This document shows, in pieces, positions 50,720-58,794 of a stretch of DNA of 64,000 nt. The stretch is from Bradyrhizobium retamae (lineage in GTDB: Bacteria > Pseudomonadota > Alphaproteobacteria > Rhizobiales > Xanthobacteraceae). Each line of letters opens with the position of its first letter. The first letter of the stretch is position 1. The notes beneath the pieces were generated by a model. The model did no database searches, was not told where the DNA came from, and saw only the letters and a list, made by a program, of their open reading frames with translations. The DNA lies in assembly GCF_001440415.1 (NCBI RefSeq), contig NZ_LLYA01000002.1:1-64000 (forward strand). The letters run 5' to 3'. The translations under genes and the position numbers were made by a program.

Positions 50720-52216
50720 TCAGGCCGTCTTGATCCAGACCGCCTTGACGTTGAGATATTCCTCGACGTGCTGCTTGCCGGACTCGCGGCCGTAGCCGCT
50801 CATCTTGTAGCCGCCGAACGGCACGGCCGGGTCCATCGCCTGATAGCAGTTCACCCAGACCGAGCCGGCGCGCAGCGCCTTCGCGACCTGGTGCGCCTTG
50901 CTGACATTGGTGGTCCAGACGCCGCTGCCCAAGCCGAAGGTGGTGGCATTGGCGCGCTTGACCAGTTCATCGGTATCCTTGAAGGAGATCGCCGAGATCA
51001 CCGGGCCGAAGATTTCCTCCTGCGCGATCCGCATATTGTCCTGCACGTTGGCGAATACGGTCGGCTGCACGAAGAAACCTTTCGAGAGCGCGCCTTCGGT
51101 CAGCCGGCCGCCGCCGGCCACTGCTTTGGCGCCTTCCTTCTGGCCGATGTCCAGGTAACCGGCGACGCGGTCCATCTGCTGCTGCGAGACCAACGGCCCA
51201 ATCTGCGTGCCCGGATCGAGACCGTTGCCGACCTGCAGCTTCTTGCCGAATTCGGCGACGCGGCCGACGAATTCGTCATAGACGTTCTCTTCTACGAACA
51301 GCCGTGTACCCGCGCTGCAGATCTGCCCGGAATTGGCAAACACCGCCATTGCGGCGCCCGGCACCGCCGCGTCAAGATCGGCATCGGCGAACACGATATC
51401 GGGCGACTTGCCGCCGAGTTCGAGCGACACGCGCTTGAGGTTGCCGGCGGAGGCGCGGATGATCGACTGTCCCGTGACGTGCGAGCCGGTGAAAGCGACC
51501 TTGTCGACGTCGGGATGCGACGCCAGCGCCGCGCCGGCGGTCTCGCCATAGCCGGGCACGACGTTGACGACGCCAGGCGGGACGCCGGCTTCCATGCAGA
51601 GCTCGGCGAGCCGCAGCGAGGTCAGCGGCGCTTCCTCGGCGGGCTTCAACACGACGGTGCAGCCGGTTGCGATCGCGGGACCGATCTTCCAGACGGTCGC
51701 GGCGAGCGGGCCGTTCCAGGGGATGATCGCCCCGACAACCCCGACCGGCTCCTTCAACGTGTAAGAAAAGATATCGCCGGGCAACGAGTTCTCGATGGTC
51801 TCGCCGTGCAACGCCGTAGCCTGCCCGGCGTAATAGCGGAGCATGCCGAGCACGCGCAGCTTGTTGCCACGGGTGCGGCTGATCGGCGCGCCCATGTCCA
51901 TCGTATCGAGCTGCGACAGCTCCTCGAAATTTTTCTCGACGAGATCGGCGAGCTTCAGCAACAGCCCTTGCCGCTCATACGGCTTGATCTTGCTCCAGGG
52001 TCCCTCGAAGGCGCGGCGGGCCGCCGCCACGGCGCGGTTGATGTCCTCCGCGTCACCTTCGGCGACGGTCGCGAGCAATTCGCCGGTCGCCGGATTGTGG
52101 GTCTCGAACTGTTTGCCGGAGGCGGCGTCGACCCACTGGCCGTCGATCAGCATTCTCTTGTAGGAACCATCCGCGTAAGGATGGCGCGTGATCGGAATCG
52201 CCTGCGTGACTGCCAT
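50720..52216 (-). CDS. NAD(P)-dependent aldehyde dehydrogenase
   Basis: Class-1/2-like aldehyde dehydrogenase of 498 residues. Seen: PWNGPLAATVWKIGPAIATG, catalytic Glu in LELGGKSPDIVF, nucleophile Cys in NSGQICSAGTRLFV, KGFFVQPTVF, EEIFGPVIS and the terminal PFGGYKMSGYGRESGK. All catalytic residues are present. It oxidises aldehydes to acids. The start at MAVTQAIPI is supported by the family; 54 further upstream codons lack homology. Divergent from the SDR gene at 52397. Confidence 0.94.
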   Translation of the reverse strand: MAVTQAIPITRHPYADGSYKRMLIDGQWVDAASGKQFETHNPATGELLATVAEGDAEDINRAVAAARRAFEGPWSKIKPYERQGLLLKLADLVEKNFEELSQLDTMDMGAPISRTRGNKLRVLGMLRYYAGQATALHGETIENSLPGDIFSYTLKEPVGVVGAIIPWNGPLAATVWKIGPAIATGCTVVLKPAEEAPLTSLRLAELCMEAGVPPGVVNVVPGYGETAGAALASHPDVDKVAFTGSHVTGQSIIRASAGNLKRVSLELGGKSPDIVFADADLDAAVPGAAMAVFANSGQICSAGTRLFVEENVYDEFVGRVAEFGKKLQVGNGLDPGTQIGPLVSQQQMDRVAGYLDIGQKEGAKAVAGGGRLTEGALSKGFFVQPTVFANVQDNMRIAQEEIFGPVISAISFKDTDELVKRANATTFGLGSGVWTTNVSKAHQVAKALRAGSVWVNCYQAMDPAVPFGGYKMSGYGRESGKQHVEEYLNVKAVWIKTA

Positions 52217-52396
52217 GTTTACACTCCCTTGAAGTCGGTTGGTCGCCGCTATGCTTGCGGATCTAATAACCGTGGCATGAACCGTAATGCGGCCGAAGGA
52301 TTGCGGAAAGCAGCCGATGCGAAGACCTCCCATGCCCGTTCGTACATGGTAGTCTAAGGCGTCGGCCTGCGAATACATACCTCAACTGTCCGGAGA

Positions 52397-53254
52397 ATGA
52401 CGATGCCCCATCCCGCGATGTCGCCAAATCATGTTGCCGTGATCACCGGGGGCGCCTCCGGCATCGGGCTCGCCGCCGCGATGCGTTTTGCCGGCTTCGG
52501 CATGAAGGTGTGCATCGCCGACATCGGCGCCGAGCGCCTCGCCGTGGCCGCGGCCAGACTGGCAGCCGTCGCCAAAGGCGGCGCGGCCGACATCATGACG
52601 GCATCGGTCGACGTCAGCCGCTTCGATGAGGTTACGGGCCTGGAAGCCGCGGTGCAAAAGCGGTTCGGCGGCACCGACATCCTGATGAACAATGCCGGCA
52701 TTGGCCCCGACAGCAACAGTTTTGGTCCGCTGGAGAACTGGCAGCGCATTCTCGCGGTGAACCTGTGGGGCGTCATTCACGGCACGCAAGCTTTCGTACC
52801 TCACATGGTCGAACGCGGGCGGCCCGGCCTCGTGATCAACACCGGCTCCAAGCAAGGCATCACGACGCCGCCCGGCAATCCCGCCTACAACGTCTCGAAG
52901 GCCGGCATCAAAGCGCAGACGGAAGCGCTGCAGCACGAACTGCGGAACCTGCCGGGCTGCAAGATCAGCGCGCATCTGATGATCCCCGGCCACGTCTTCA
53001 CTCCCCTGACCGCGCGCGGCCGCACCGAGAAGCCGCCCGGCGCCTGGACGCCGGAGCAAACGATCGATTTCATGATCGAACGCATCGACGCCGGCGACTT
53101 CTACATCCTCTGTCCGGACAACGACGTACCGCGACAACTCGACGAGCGGCGCATGTCGTGGGCGATCGGCGATATCGTGGAGAACCGCCCCGCACTGTCG
53201 CGCTGGCATCCGGATTACGCGGAGGCGTTCGCCAGATTTGTGAAGGGGGAATAG
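52397..53254 (+). CDS. Short-chain dehydrogenase/reductase
   Basis: Classical SDR of 285 residues. Seen: VITGGASGIGLAAAMRF at residue 15, NNAGIG, INTGSKQGITTPPGNPAYNV with Ser and YNVSK (Tyr-x3-Lys), and a C-terminal extension (MIERIDAGDFYILCPDNDVP) that is longer than in 250-residue SDRs. Asp after the glycine motif (CIADIG) favours NAD(H). Divergent from the aldehyde dehydrogenase, so an alcohol-aldehyde-acid route is possible. Confidence 0.9.
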   Translation: MTMPHPAMSPNHVAVITGGASGIGLAAAMRFAGFGMKVCIADIGAERLAVAAARLAAVAKGGAADIMTASVDVSRFDEVTGLEAAVQKRFGGTDILMNNAGIGPDSNSFGPLENWQRILAVNLWGVIHGTQAFVPHMVERGRPGLVINTGSKQGITTPPGNPAYNVSKAGIKAQTEALQHELRNLPGCKISAHLMIPGHVFTPLTARGRTEKPPGAWTPEQTIDFMIERIDAGDFYILCPDNDVPRQLDERRMSWAIGDIVENRPALSRWHPDYAEAFARFVKGE

Positions 53255-53259
53255 GCAGC

Positions 53260-53400
53260 CGTCATACCCCGCGATGCGGGGTATCCAGTACGCTGCGGCC
53301 TCTCGATTCTATCGCTGGTGTGTCTCTGGGATACCGAATTGCCCGCCGCAGCCTGTCATCGGGCGCGCATTCGCGCGACCCGTTGGCGGGCAATGACAGC
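53260..53400. repeat. Dispersed palindromic intergenic element
   Basis: GTCATACCCCGCGATGCGGG GTATCC near the left and GATACCGAATTGCCCGCC ... GGCGGGCAATGACAGC near the right, with GCGCGCATTCGCGCGACC inside. Fills the gap between the SDR and a small zinc-ribbon gene. Confidence 0.65.
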
Positions 53401-53415
53401 TTTGGCTATTTATGC

Positions 53416-53622
53416 TTACAGCGTTACCTGCTTGTCGCCGCATTGCTTGCAGACGTATTTGACGCGGGTCGCGCCCTTTTCGGCCTGGACGCGGTTCGGC
53501 GCGCCGCATTTTCCGCACACCGCCTCTATCCTGGTGTTGCCCTGCTTGATGACGAGGGCCTTCTTTTCCATCGTCTCGCGGATCAGCCGCTCTGCCTCTT
53601 CACGCATCGCTTGCTTCGACAT
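53416..53622 (-). CDS. Small zinc-ribbon protein
   Basis: A 68-residue protein: a charged N-terminal helix (REEAERLIRETMEKK) followed by a zinc ribbon with AVCGKCGAPN and YVCKQCGDKQ, two CXXC knuckles. Similar short proteins with N-terminal helix plus ribbon are conserved in Bradyrhizobium; function unknown. Downstream is a repeat element, upstream a membrane-protein gene on the same strand. Confidence 0.7.
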   Translation of the reverse strand: MSKQAMREEAERLIRETMEKKALVIKQGNTRIEAVCGKCGAPNRVQAEKGATRVKYVCKQCGDKQVTL

Positions 53623-53716
53623 CGGCCTGCCCCGTCATGAACTCGCTACGGCGGCGGTCTTATCACAGTCACAACACGTTTCGTAAGCCGGGCGTGAAAA
53701 ATCGTGGGATTGAATA

Positions 53717-54931
53717 TCACGTCGCCTCCGGCGTCAGCGCTAGCAGGCGCCGCAGCAGTGCAAGCGCGGTTTCCGTGGCCGGATCGGCCGAAATTACGGG
53801 AACTGCCAGTGTGATGACGTCGACCGGATCGTGCGATAGCACGATGAGGTGCGTCGCGCTGTTGGCCGCCAGCAGCGATACCACGCGTTCGACGGCCGGA
53901 TCGGACGATGTCAGGCCCCACGGCGCATCCGGCCGGCGCAGTACACGCCGGGTCGAGAGAAAATGGCGCAGCAGTTGCGGATCGAAGCTCGAGAGTTCGC
54001 TCTCCCGATAACGCCGGGCGCTCTCGAAGATCGGATGACGCGCGAGTTCCGCGATCAGCGCGTCGCGCGTTCTGGCTGGCGAGGCCGCGACGGAGTTGAG
54101 GACACCGGGCACCTGGGATTCGAAGTGGGCGCGCAGCGCGTCCACCATCAACCCGATGGTGAGAACGCCCGCGATCGCTATCGCACAGAATCGCATGACC
54201 TGCGCCGCATCGGCATCCGGCGCGACAAACGCCGCGGCAATACCGAGAAGGGCCGAACTCGACAGCCGCAATGCCGTCATGATCAACGCCTGATGCTGCG
54301 TCTCTGCGCCGCGTTCTGCGATCAATATCGCGGTAACGACGAGCAATGCTCCCAATGCCCCGAGCCTGACCGGGATATCCGGAAACAGCACCCTGAAATC
54401 GGTAACGATGAAGGGAATGACCAGGATGGCGCCGACGGCGAGACGGCTAACGATGCGATTCTCTGATACCATCAGCGTGGCGCGGTCGCGCGTCGCCAGC
54501 AACCAGGCGCAAATGGCGAAGCCGCCAAGCTGAAACAACGCGAGCAGGATGGCGGCGGGCATCGCGAGGGTTTCCAACCCGGCAGCGCCGGCGAGACCGA
54601 GCGCGATACCGCCGCTCAGAAGCGCGATCTTGGCCGGGCGCGGGGCATGACGCCGCAGGATACCTTCGGTAACGATCAATGAGCCGAGCGGGATCAGCGC
54701 GGCCGGAATTGCCGACAGGTTGTTGAGCCCCGCGCTGCCGCTCCACCACGCGGTGCCCCGCACCAGGAACAGCAGCGCGATAATGCCAAGCGCGACCAGA
54801 AGACGCCGCGTCAGCGGGCCCTTGGGATCGCGCCGGTGCAGCGTGATCATAGCGACGCCAAGCCCGATCGCGCCGCAGAGATTGACGATGGAATCGGCGA
54901 TCATGCCAGATGTCATTTCACCTGGTGTCAT
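53717..54931 (-). CDS. Polytopic membrane protein of unknown function
   Basis: A 404-residue protein with about nine predicted transmembrane helices in the first 280 residues and a soluble C-terminal part (SPARTRDALIAELARH, ESARRYRESELSSFDPQLLR). Not recognised as a known transporter. The start is chosen at the ATG at 54931, which overlaps the stop of the upstream GNAT-like gene as ATGA, indicating translational coupling. The pair probably works together, for example a membrane sensor with a cytoplasmic acetyltransferase-like partner (inference). Confidence 0.75.
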   Translation of the reverse strand: MTPGEMTSGMIADSIVNLCGAIGLGVAMITLHRRDPKGPLTRRLLVALGIIALLFLVRGTAWWSGSAGLNNLSAIPAALIPLGSLIVTEGILRRHAPRPAKIALLSGGIALGLAGAAGLETLAMPAAILLALFQLGGFAICAWLLATRDRATLMVSENRIVSRLAVGAILVIPFIVTDFRVLFPDIPVRLGALGALLVVTAILIAERGAETQHQALIMTALRLSSSALLGIAAAFVAPDADAAQVMRFCAIAIAGVLTIGLMVDALRAHFESQVPGVLNSVAASPARTRDALIAELARHPIFESARRYRESELSSFDPQLLRHFLSTRRVLRRPDAPWGLTSSDPAVERVVSLLAANSATHLIVLSHDPVDVITLAVPVISADPATETALALLRRLLALTPEAT

Positions 54932-55968
54932 CGGCCGTTCCCTCGCCAAGGCCGCAAGCTGCCGAACGGACGCGTGTCGTCGAGCCAGTAAACCACCGGC
55001 AGTATCAGCCGCTGCAACGCCAGCACGGCGGAGGCCGCGAGCAGCGCCGGCAATGAACCGGCCGGCACATCGCGCTGGACGTAGCGGCGGGCACCGGCGA
55101 GATCGATGCGGCCGAGCTGAAGGACGTCGTCGCCCCTGGCATAATCGAGCTCACGCGCGCACCAGGCGTTATATTGCTCGTCGCGATGTTTGGGTGCGGC
55201 TTCGAACGTTTTCTTCAGCGCTTCCGATCCGCCGGTGTAGGCATTGGTGATGACAAAACGCGCCTCGTCAAACCCGGCATCCTCACCCACGCCGAACACG
55301 GCGCGATGACGGGACATGATGCCGCGTGCCAATTGCAGATGCGCAAAGCTCTGGCGTGAGTCCGGATGGGGCGCCGGAAAGACATCCGAAAAGGTCTGGC
55401 TGACCATGCCGACCACCGACGGCACCTGGGTGACGTTCGAGATCCATTTCGGACGCAGTCCGTCACGGACAAAGAGAACGAGCGCCGTCAGGCCGTACAG
55501 CACCCAGGAGAGCCCTTGCCCCCGCTCATCGGGATCGACCATGACCAGGCCGAGATGCGTGACCTCCACCGGCTCGCCGTCGAGCTCGACCTTCATGACC
55601 GACAGCGCATTGAAGGCAATCGGCCGGCCCGTTGCTTCCTCTGAGATCAGCGTGACGACGGCGCGCGACAGCCGTTCGCGCTCGCCAGAGAATATTCCGT
55701 AAGTGAGGCCCTCCTTCGGCAGGGTCTTGGCCGCCACGACGCGCAGTTGAGAGACCAACTCGTCGAGTTCGGCTTCGGAAAGCGACAGGCCGGGGGCCTC
55801 GACGATTCGCGTGACCAGCCCGGTATGGGTGCGCAGGGTGAGATCGATGGTGGGCTGGCGCAGTGCCTTCAGCCAAAAGAGACCATATCCGCCCAGACGC
55901 GCAGCGGCGGAGCGCACTTGCCCCAAGGCGTGACGGATCGCCGAATTGTCGCTCCAGACAGACGCCAT
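54928..55968 (-). CDS. GNAT-like acyltransferase-domain protein
   Basis: A 346-residue protein. Seen: a central segment VTHLGLVMVDPDERGQGLSW with the acetyl-CoA pyrophosphate-loop-like R-G-Q-G-L, preceded by LISEEATGRPIAFNALSVMK, as in N-acetyltransferases. The C-terminal third ends in a hydrophobic segment (LLAASAVLALQRLILPVVYW) that may anchor it to the membrane. Substrate unknown. Start at MASVWSDNS; 66 more codons are open upstream. It is coupled by ATGA to the polytopic membrane protein downstream. Confidence 0.7.
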   Translation of the reverse strand: MASVWSDNSAIRHALGQVRSAAARLGGYGLFWLKALRQPTIDLTLRTHTGLVTRIVEAPGLSLSEAELDELVSQLRVVAAKTLPKEGLTYGIFSGERERLSRAVVTLISEEATGRPIAFNALSVMKVELDGEPVEVTHLGLVMVDPDERGQGLSWVLYGLTALVLFVRDGLRPKWISNVTQVPSVVGMVSQTFSDVFPAPHPDSRQSFAHLQLARGIMSRHRAVFGVGEDAGFDEARFVITNAYTGGSEALKKTFEAAPKHRDEQYNAWCARELDYARGDDVLQLGRIDLAGARRYVQRDVPAGSLPALLAASAVLALQRLILPVVYWLDDTRPFGSLRPWRGNGR

Positions 55969-56119
55969 GCCGCTTTCCCACTTGGGGGCGGATTTGTGCG
56001 CCGGGCCGGTTAAGGAGCCATGAGCGCGACATGTTGCAATTGCCGCAGGGTAAACGATGCATTGAACGGCGGCATCAAATAATTCGTGATAGGGAACGGC
56101 GGCGCGGATGCTGGCTAGG

Positions 56120-56554
56120 TCAAGCCTTCCTGCGACGCCAATAGTACGTGAGCAACGAGCACGCACCTGTATTGATTGCCCCGATGACTGCGATCGGAAT
56201 CAGCGTGTGCAGCGGCGGTGTCATCTGGCCTCCCAGTTGGGCTGCCAAGAAAAGGACGAGACCGACGGCAACGGCCGCCCCGACGATCGCGGTCAAAGGC
56301 ACCCTCAAGGAAACAGGCACAACCCAAGCCAGAACTCCGTCAACGGGGCCGGTGATCGCACATACAACCAGACTGAACAAAAACGCTATCGGGACGCCGT
56401 AAAGGTCGGGCGCGTATCCCCGGATCGCAATGGCCACCACTGAAAAGCCTATGAGCACTCCGAGGACGGGACCCAGCAACACGAACACGAGCGCTCTTCG
56501 CAGCGAAGTCGGAAGCCGACGGCCATCATCGTTTTCAGGAGAAGGCACGGACAT
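56120..56554 (-). CDS. Small four-helix membrane protein
   Basis: A 144-residue protein with four predicted transmembrane helices (ALVFVLLGPVLGVLIGFSVV, VPIAFLFSLVVCAITGPVDG, PLTAIVGAAVAVGLVLFLAA, TLIPIAVIGAINTGACSLLT), a short polar N-terminus and a basic C-terminus RRRKA. No family recognised. It stands alone, 141 nt downstream of the YiaA/B gene. Confidence 0.7.
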   Translation of the reverse strand: MSVPSPENDDGRRLPTSLRRALVFVLLGPVLGVLIGFSVVAIAIRGYAPDLYGVPIAFLFSLVVCAITGPVDGVLAWVVPVSLRVPLTAIVGAAVAVGLVLFLAAQLGGQMTPPLHTLIPIAVIGAINTGACSLLTYYWRRRKA

Positions 56555-56695
56555 TCCCTTTCAGTTTTGCTTTGCCTGGTATTGAGTTGCTGCTTCTGGT
56601 GAGGGCGGCGAAGGCGGACGAGCGAACGGCAGATGCCGAAACATCCGCCGTCAGCCCTCGCCAGCACCGCGCCACAGGTTACGCAGTCTTGCAAC

Positions 56696-56971
56696 TCAAG
56701 CAGCCTTGGAAACTTCCATCAGCAACCGCTCGGCCTTGGCGTCCTCGATGCGGTTCACCAGCTTGCCGCTCTCGTGCATGTCGCGCACGGTCTTGGTCAG
56801 GGTGACACAGGACTGCACCAGCATGACGATGCCCATCGCGAGATAGCCCTTGATCCAGAGATCGAGCGGCAGGAAGAACACGCCGACGGCAACCATGAAG
56901 GCCGAGGCGGCAAACGAAACATAGGTAAAGGTAACCCAGGCACCGCTGTGGGGTTGGACGTTCTGGTTCAT
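56696..56971 (-). CDS. YiaA/YiaB family two-helix membrane protein
   Basis: A 91-residue protein of the YiaAB domain: WVTFTYVSFAASAFMVAVGV, FFLPLDLWIKGYLAMGIVML then QSCVTLTKTVRDMHESGKLV. Two transmembrane helices and a short cytoplasmic tail. It sits 41 nt after the pspA stop. YiaA/B genes are often found beside PspA in Alphaproteobacteria, suggesting it is the membrane partner for the envelope-stress protein. AGGAGACT provides the ribosome site. Confidence 0.88.
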   Translation of the reverse strand: MNQNVQPHSGAWVTFTYVSFAASAFMVAVGVFFLPLDLWIKGYLAMGIVMLVQSCVTLTKTVRDMHESGKLVNRIEDAKAERLLMEVSKAA

Positions 56972-57012
56972 GATAGTCTCCTGTTGGTATGGCTTAATCG
57001 ATCAAATTCAGT

Positions 57013-57708
57013 TCAGGCAGCTTGCGTGCGTTTGGCGTTCAGCCGCGCGAGCACATCATCCGCGGTTGATTTCAGCCGTGGCCCAAAGCCCTGTTCGGCC
57101 AGTTTCTCGGCGGTCGCCTGCGGTCCGGTGGCGGCATCGAGTTCGACCAAGGCGTCCGCAGCGGACTGGGCCTCGATCTGTCGTTCGCGCAGACGCTTCA
57201 GGGTGTTCTCCGCTTCCGGCAGCGTGGATTCGTAGGGACGCGCGGCCTCGATACCGCCCCGGCGCAGCGCACGAACCGCCTCCGACGCGCGGGCGATGCG
57301 ACGGCCGCGATCGAGTTCGGTGATCCGCGCCTCAGCGCTGGCGACCTGGCGCTTCATGCGAGTGATCTCGGAGGCGAACAGCGTTCGCGCGGTCATCGCG
57401 GCATCACGGTCGGCCTCGAGATTGGCGATTGCCTGCGCCGCTTCGCGCGCGAGATCTTCCCTTCCGCCGTCGAGCGCAGCGGTGGCGCGAACTTCAAGAT
57501 CGGCGATCCGGGCGTTGGTGGCGTCGAGACGGCGGCCTTCCTGCTGGTCGCCTGCAATCGCCAGCGCCAGCGATCGCTTGGAGCGCTCCACTGCCGCGGC
57601 CGCATCGCGCATCTGCTGGTCGAGAATGAGCAGCGCCGCGCGGTCTTCCAGTTCTTCACCCGCGACAGCCACGCTGCCCCGGAAAAGCGTCAAAACAGTT
57701 TTGAACAT
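57013..57708 (-). CDS. pspA: PspA/IM30 (ESCRT-III-like) phage-shock protein
   Basis: Coiled-coil envelope-stress protein of 231 residues that oligomerises on stressed membranes. Seen: an N-terminal amphipathic region MFKTVLTLFRGSVAV, then long heptad-rich helices with DQQMRDAAAAVERSKRSLAL and TARTLFASEITRMKRQVASA. Length matches PspA (about 220). Unlike the enterobacterial operon there is no pspF or pspBC. Instead a TetR gene is divergent, and three palindromes in the spacer suggest its control. First gene of a pspA-yiaAB operon. Confidence 0.9.
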   Translation of the reverse strand: MFKTVLTLFRGSVAVAGEELEDRAALLILDQQMRDAAAAVERSKRSLALAIAGDQQEGRRLDATNARIADLEVRATAALDGGREDLAREAAQAIANLEADRDAAMTARTLFASEITRMKRQVASAEARITELDRGRRIARASEAVRALRRGGIEAARPYESTLPEAENTLKRLRERQIEAQSAADALVELDAATGPQATAEKLAEQGFGPRLKSTADDVLARLNAKRTQAA

Positions 57709-57726
57709 TGGTGGCTCCCTGTGTTA

Positions 57727-57798
57727 TGAGCATTGCTCACGAAACTGTCGTAGCAGCACTTTGAGCGATGCTCAAGATTTATTTTGAGCGGCGCTCAA
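57727..57798. promoter_or_regulatory. Three palindromic operators between pspA and tetR
   Basis: TGAGCATTGCTCA (57727-57739), TTGAGCGATGCTCAA (57761-57775) and TTGAGCGGCGCTCAA (57784-57798) share the consensus (T)TGAGC-N3-GCTCA(A), arms perfectly symmetric, with centres 35 and 23 bp apart. The first is 19 nt from the pspA start, the last 12 nt from the TetR start. This is a typical autoregulated divergent TetR operator region; regulator assignment inferred from location. Confidence 0.85.
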
Positions 57799-57810
57799 GA
57801 TTGGTGAAAG

Positions 57811-58449
57811 ATGTCTAAAGCACTGGAAAGACGAGCCAAACTTCGGGAATCCCTCATCGAAGCGGCTGAGCGACGGATTGCCGCAGGCGGTCTGGCGGGC
57901 CTGAAAACACGCGATCTGGCGCGGGACATCAGCATCGCCAACGGCGCGGTCTACAATCTCGTCGAAGACGTCGACGAACTGATCCTGCGGGTCGGATCGC
58001 GGACGCTAGGGCGGTTGGACGCCGCACTCACGGCCGCCGAAGCCGATGGCTCCGCCTCGCCTCGCGAGACGCTGGTCCGCATCGCAGTCGCCTATTGCGA
58101 TTTCGCCGCGGAAAATCTCGAGCTGTGGCGCGCGCTGTTCGAGCACCGCATGGCGCCGGGCAAGCCGGTGCCGGACTGGGCCATCAGCGAACAGATGAAT
58201 CTATTCCGCCACATCTATCAGCCGCTGGCCGAACTCTTTCCGAAGCGCACGCCGGACGAACTCGGCGTGACCGCACGCAGTCTGTTCTCCGCCGTGCACG
58301 GCATGGTGCTGCTCGGCCTCGAACAGAAGCTGATCGCGGTGCCGGTCGAGGCGTTGCGCAAGGAGATTGCGACCATCGTCGGCGCGATGGTCGATGGGCT
58401 GACACCTCCCGTCGTCCCGGGCAAGCGAAGCGCGACCCGGAATCCATAA
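57811..58449 (+). CDS. TetR/AcrR-family regulator of the pspA-yiaAB operon
   Basis: A 212-residue TetR repressor. Seen: helix-turn-helix RESLIEAAERRIAAGGLAGL then KTRDLARDISIANGAVYNLV, and a C-terminal TetR_C-type domain (LRIAVAYCDFAAENLELWRA, VTARSLFSAVHGMVLLGLEQ). Divergent from pspA with three matched palindromes between, so it most likely represses both promoters until a membrane or lipid signal releases it. The last ~11 residues (VPGKRSATRNP) are encoded by a dispersed repeat element, so the native tail was replaced. Confidence 0.88.
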   Translation: MSKALERRAKLRESLIEAAERRIAAGGLAGLKTRDLARDISIANGAVYNLVEDVDELILRVGSRTLGRLDAALTAAEADGSASPRETLVRIAVAYCDFAAENLELWRALFEHRMAPGKPVPDWAISEQMNLFRHIYQPLAELFPKRTPDELGVTARSLFSAVHGMVLLGLEQKLIAVPVEALRKEIATIVGAMVDGLTPPVVPGKRSATRNP

Positions 58450-58794
58450 CCACCGATGTCAGAGCTCTGGCGCGATGAGGCCACAGCTCGGTCCATCGCC
58501 GGCAGCGGTGGCTATAGGTCCCGGCTCAAGGCCGGGACGACGTGGTGGGAGTTATGCCTGCGAACCGTGGTAGGCAATCTACGTCTCGATGATGACGTAG
58601 CTTTCCTCGACATGCATCGGAAAGGTCTCGGCCACATACGACCCTTTCTGTAATTCCCCGCCGCTTTCGACCGCGACCGGATAGGAGCGCACCTTCACCC
58701 GCTTCGGGTCGAACCAGGAACGCCGCGCGATTGACAGGCCAATCCATCCCCATCCAAATGTCCGTTCAAAGAATGGAAACACGAGGCGGATCGC
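58415..58794. repeat. Repeat element and gene-poor spacer after the TetR gene
   Basis: GTCCCGGGCAAGCGAAGCGC GACCCGGAATCC (58415-58446) begins inside the TetR 3' end; GGTCCCGGCTCAAGGCCGGG ACG follows at about 58518-58540. The rest, 58579-58740 on the minus strand, has a protein-like frame (WFDPKRVKVRSYPVAVESGG, ETFPMHVEESYVIIE) that could be an unidentified gene remnant. Nothing firmer can be said. Confidence 0.5.

Noticed and set aside
11344..58560. CRISPR array
   Set aside because: Repeats are palindromic, long and dispersed singly between genes; there is no regular repeat-spacer unit and no cas gene.
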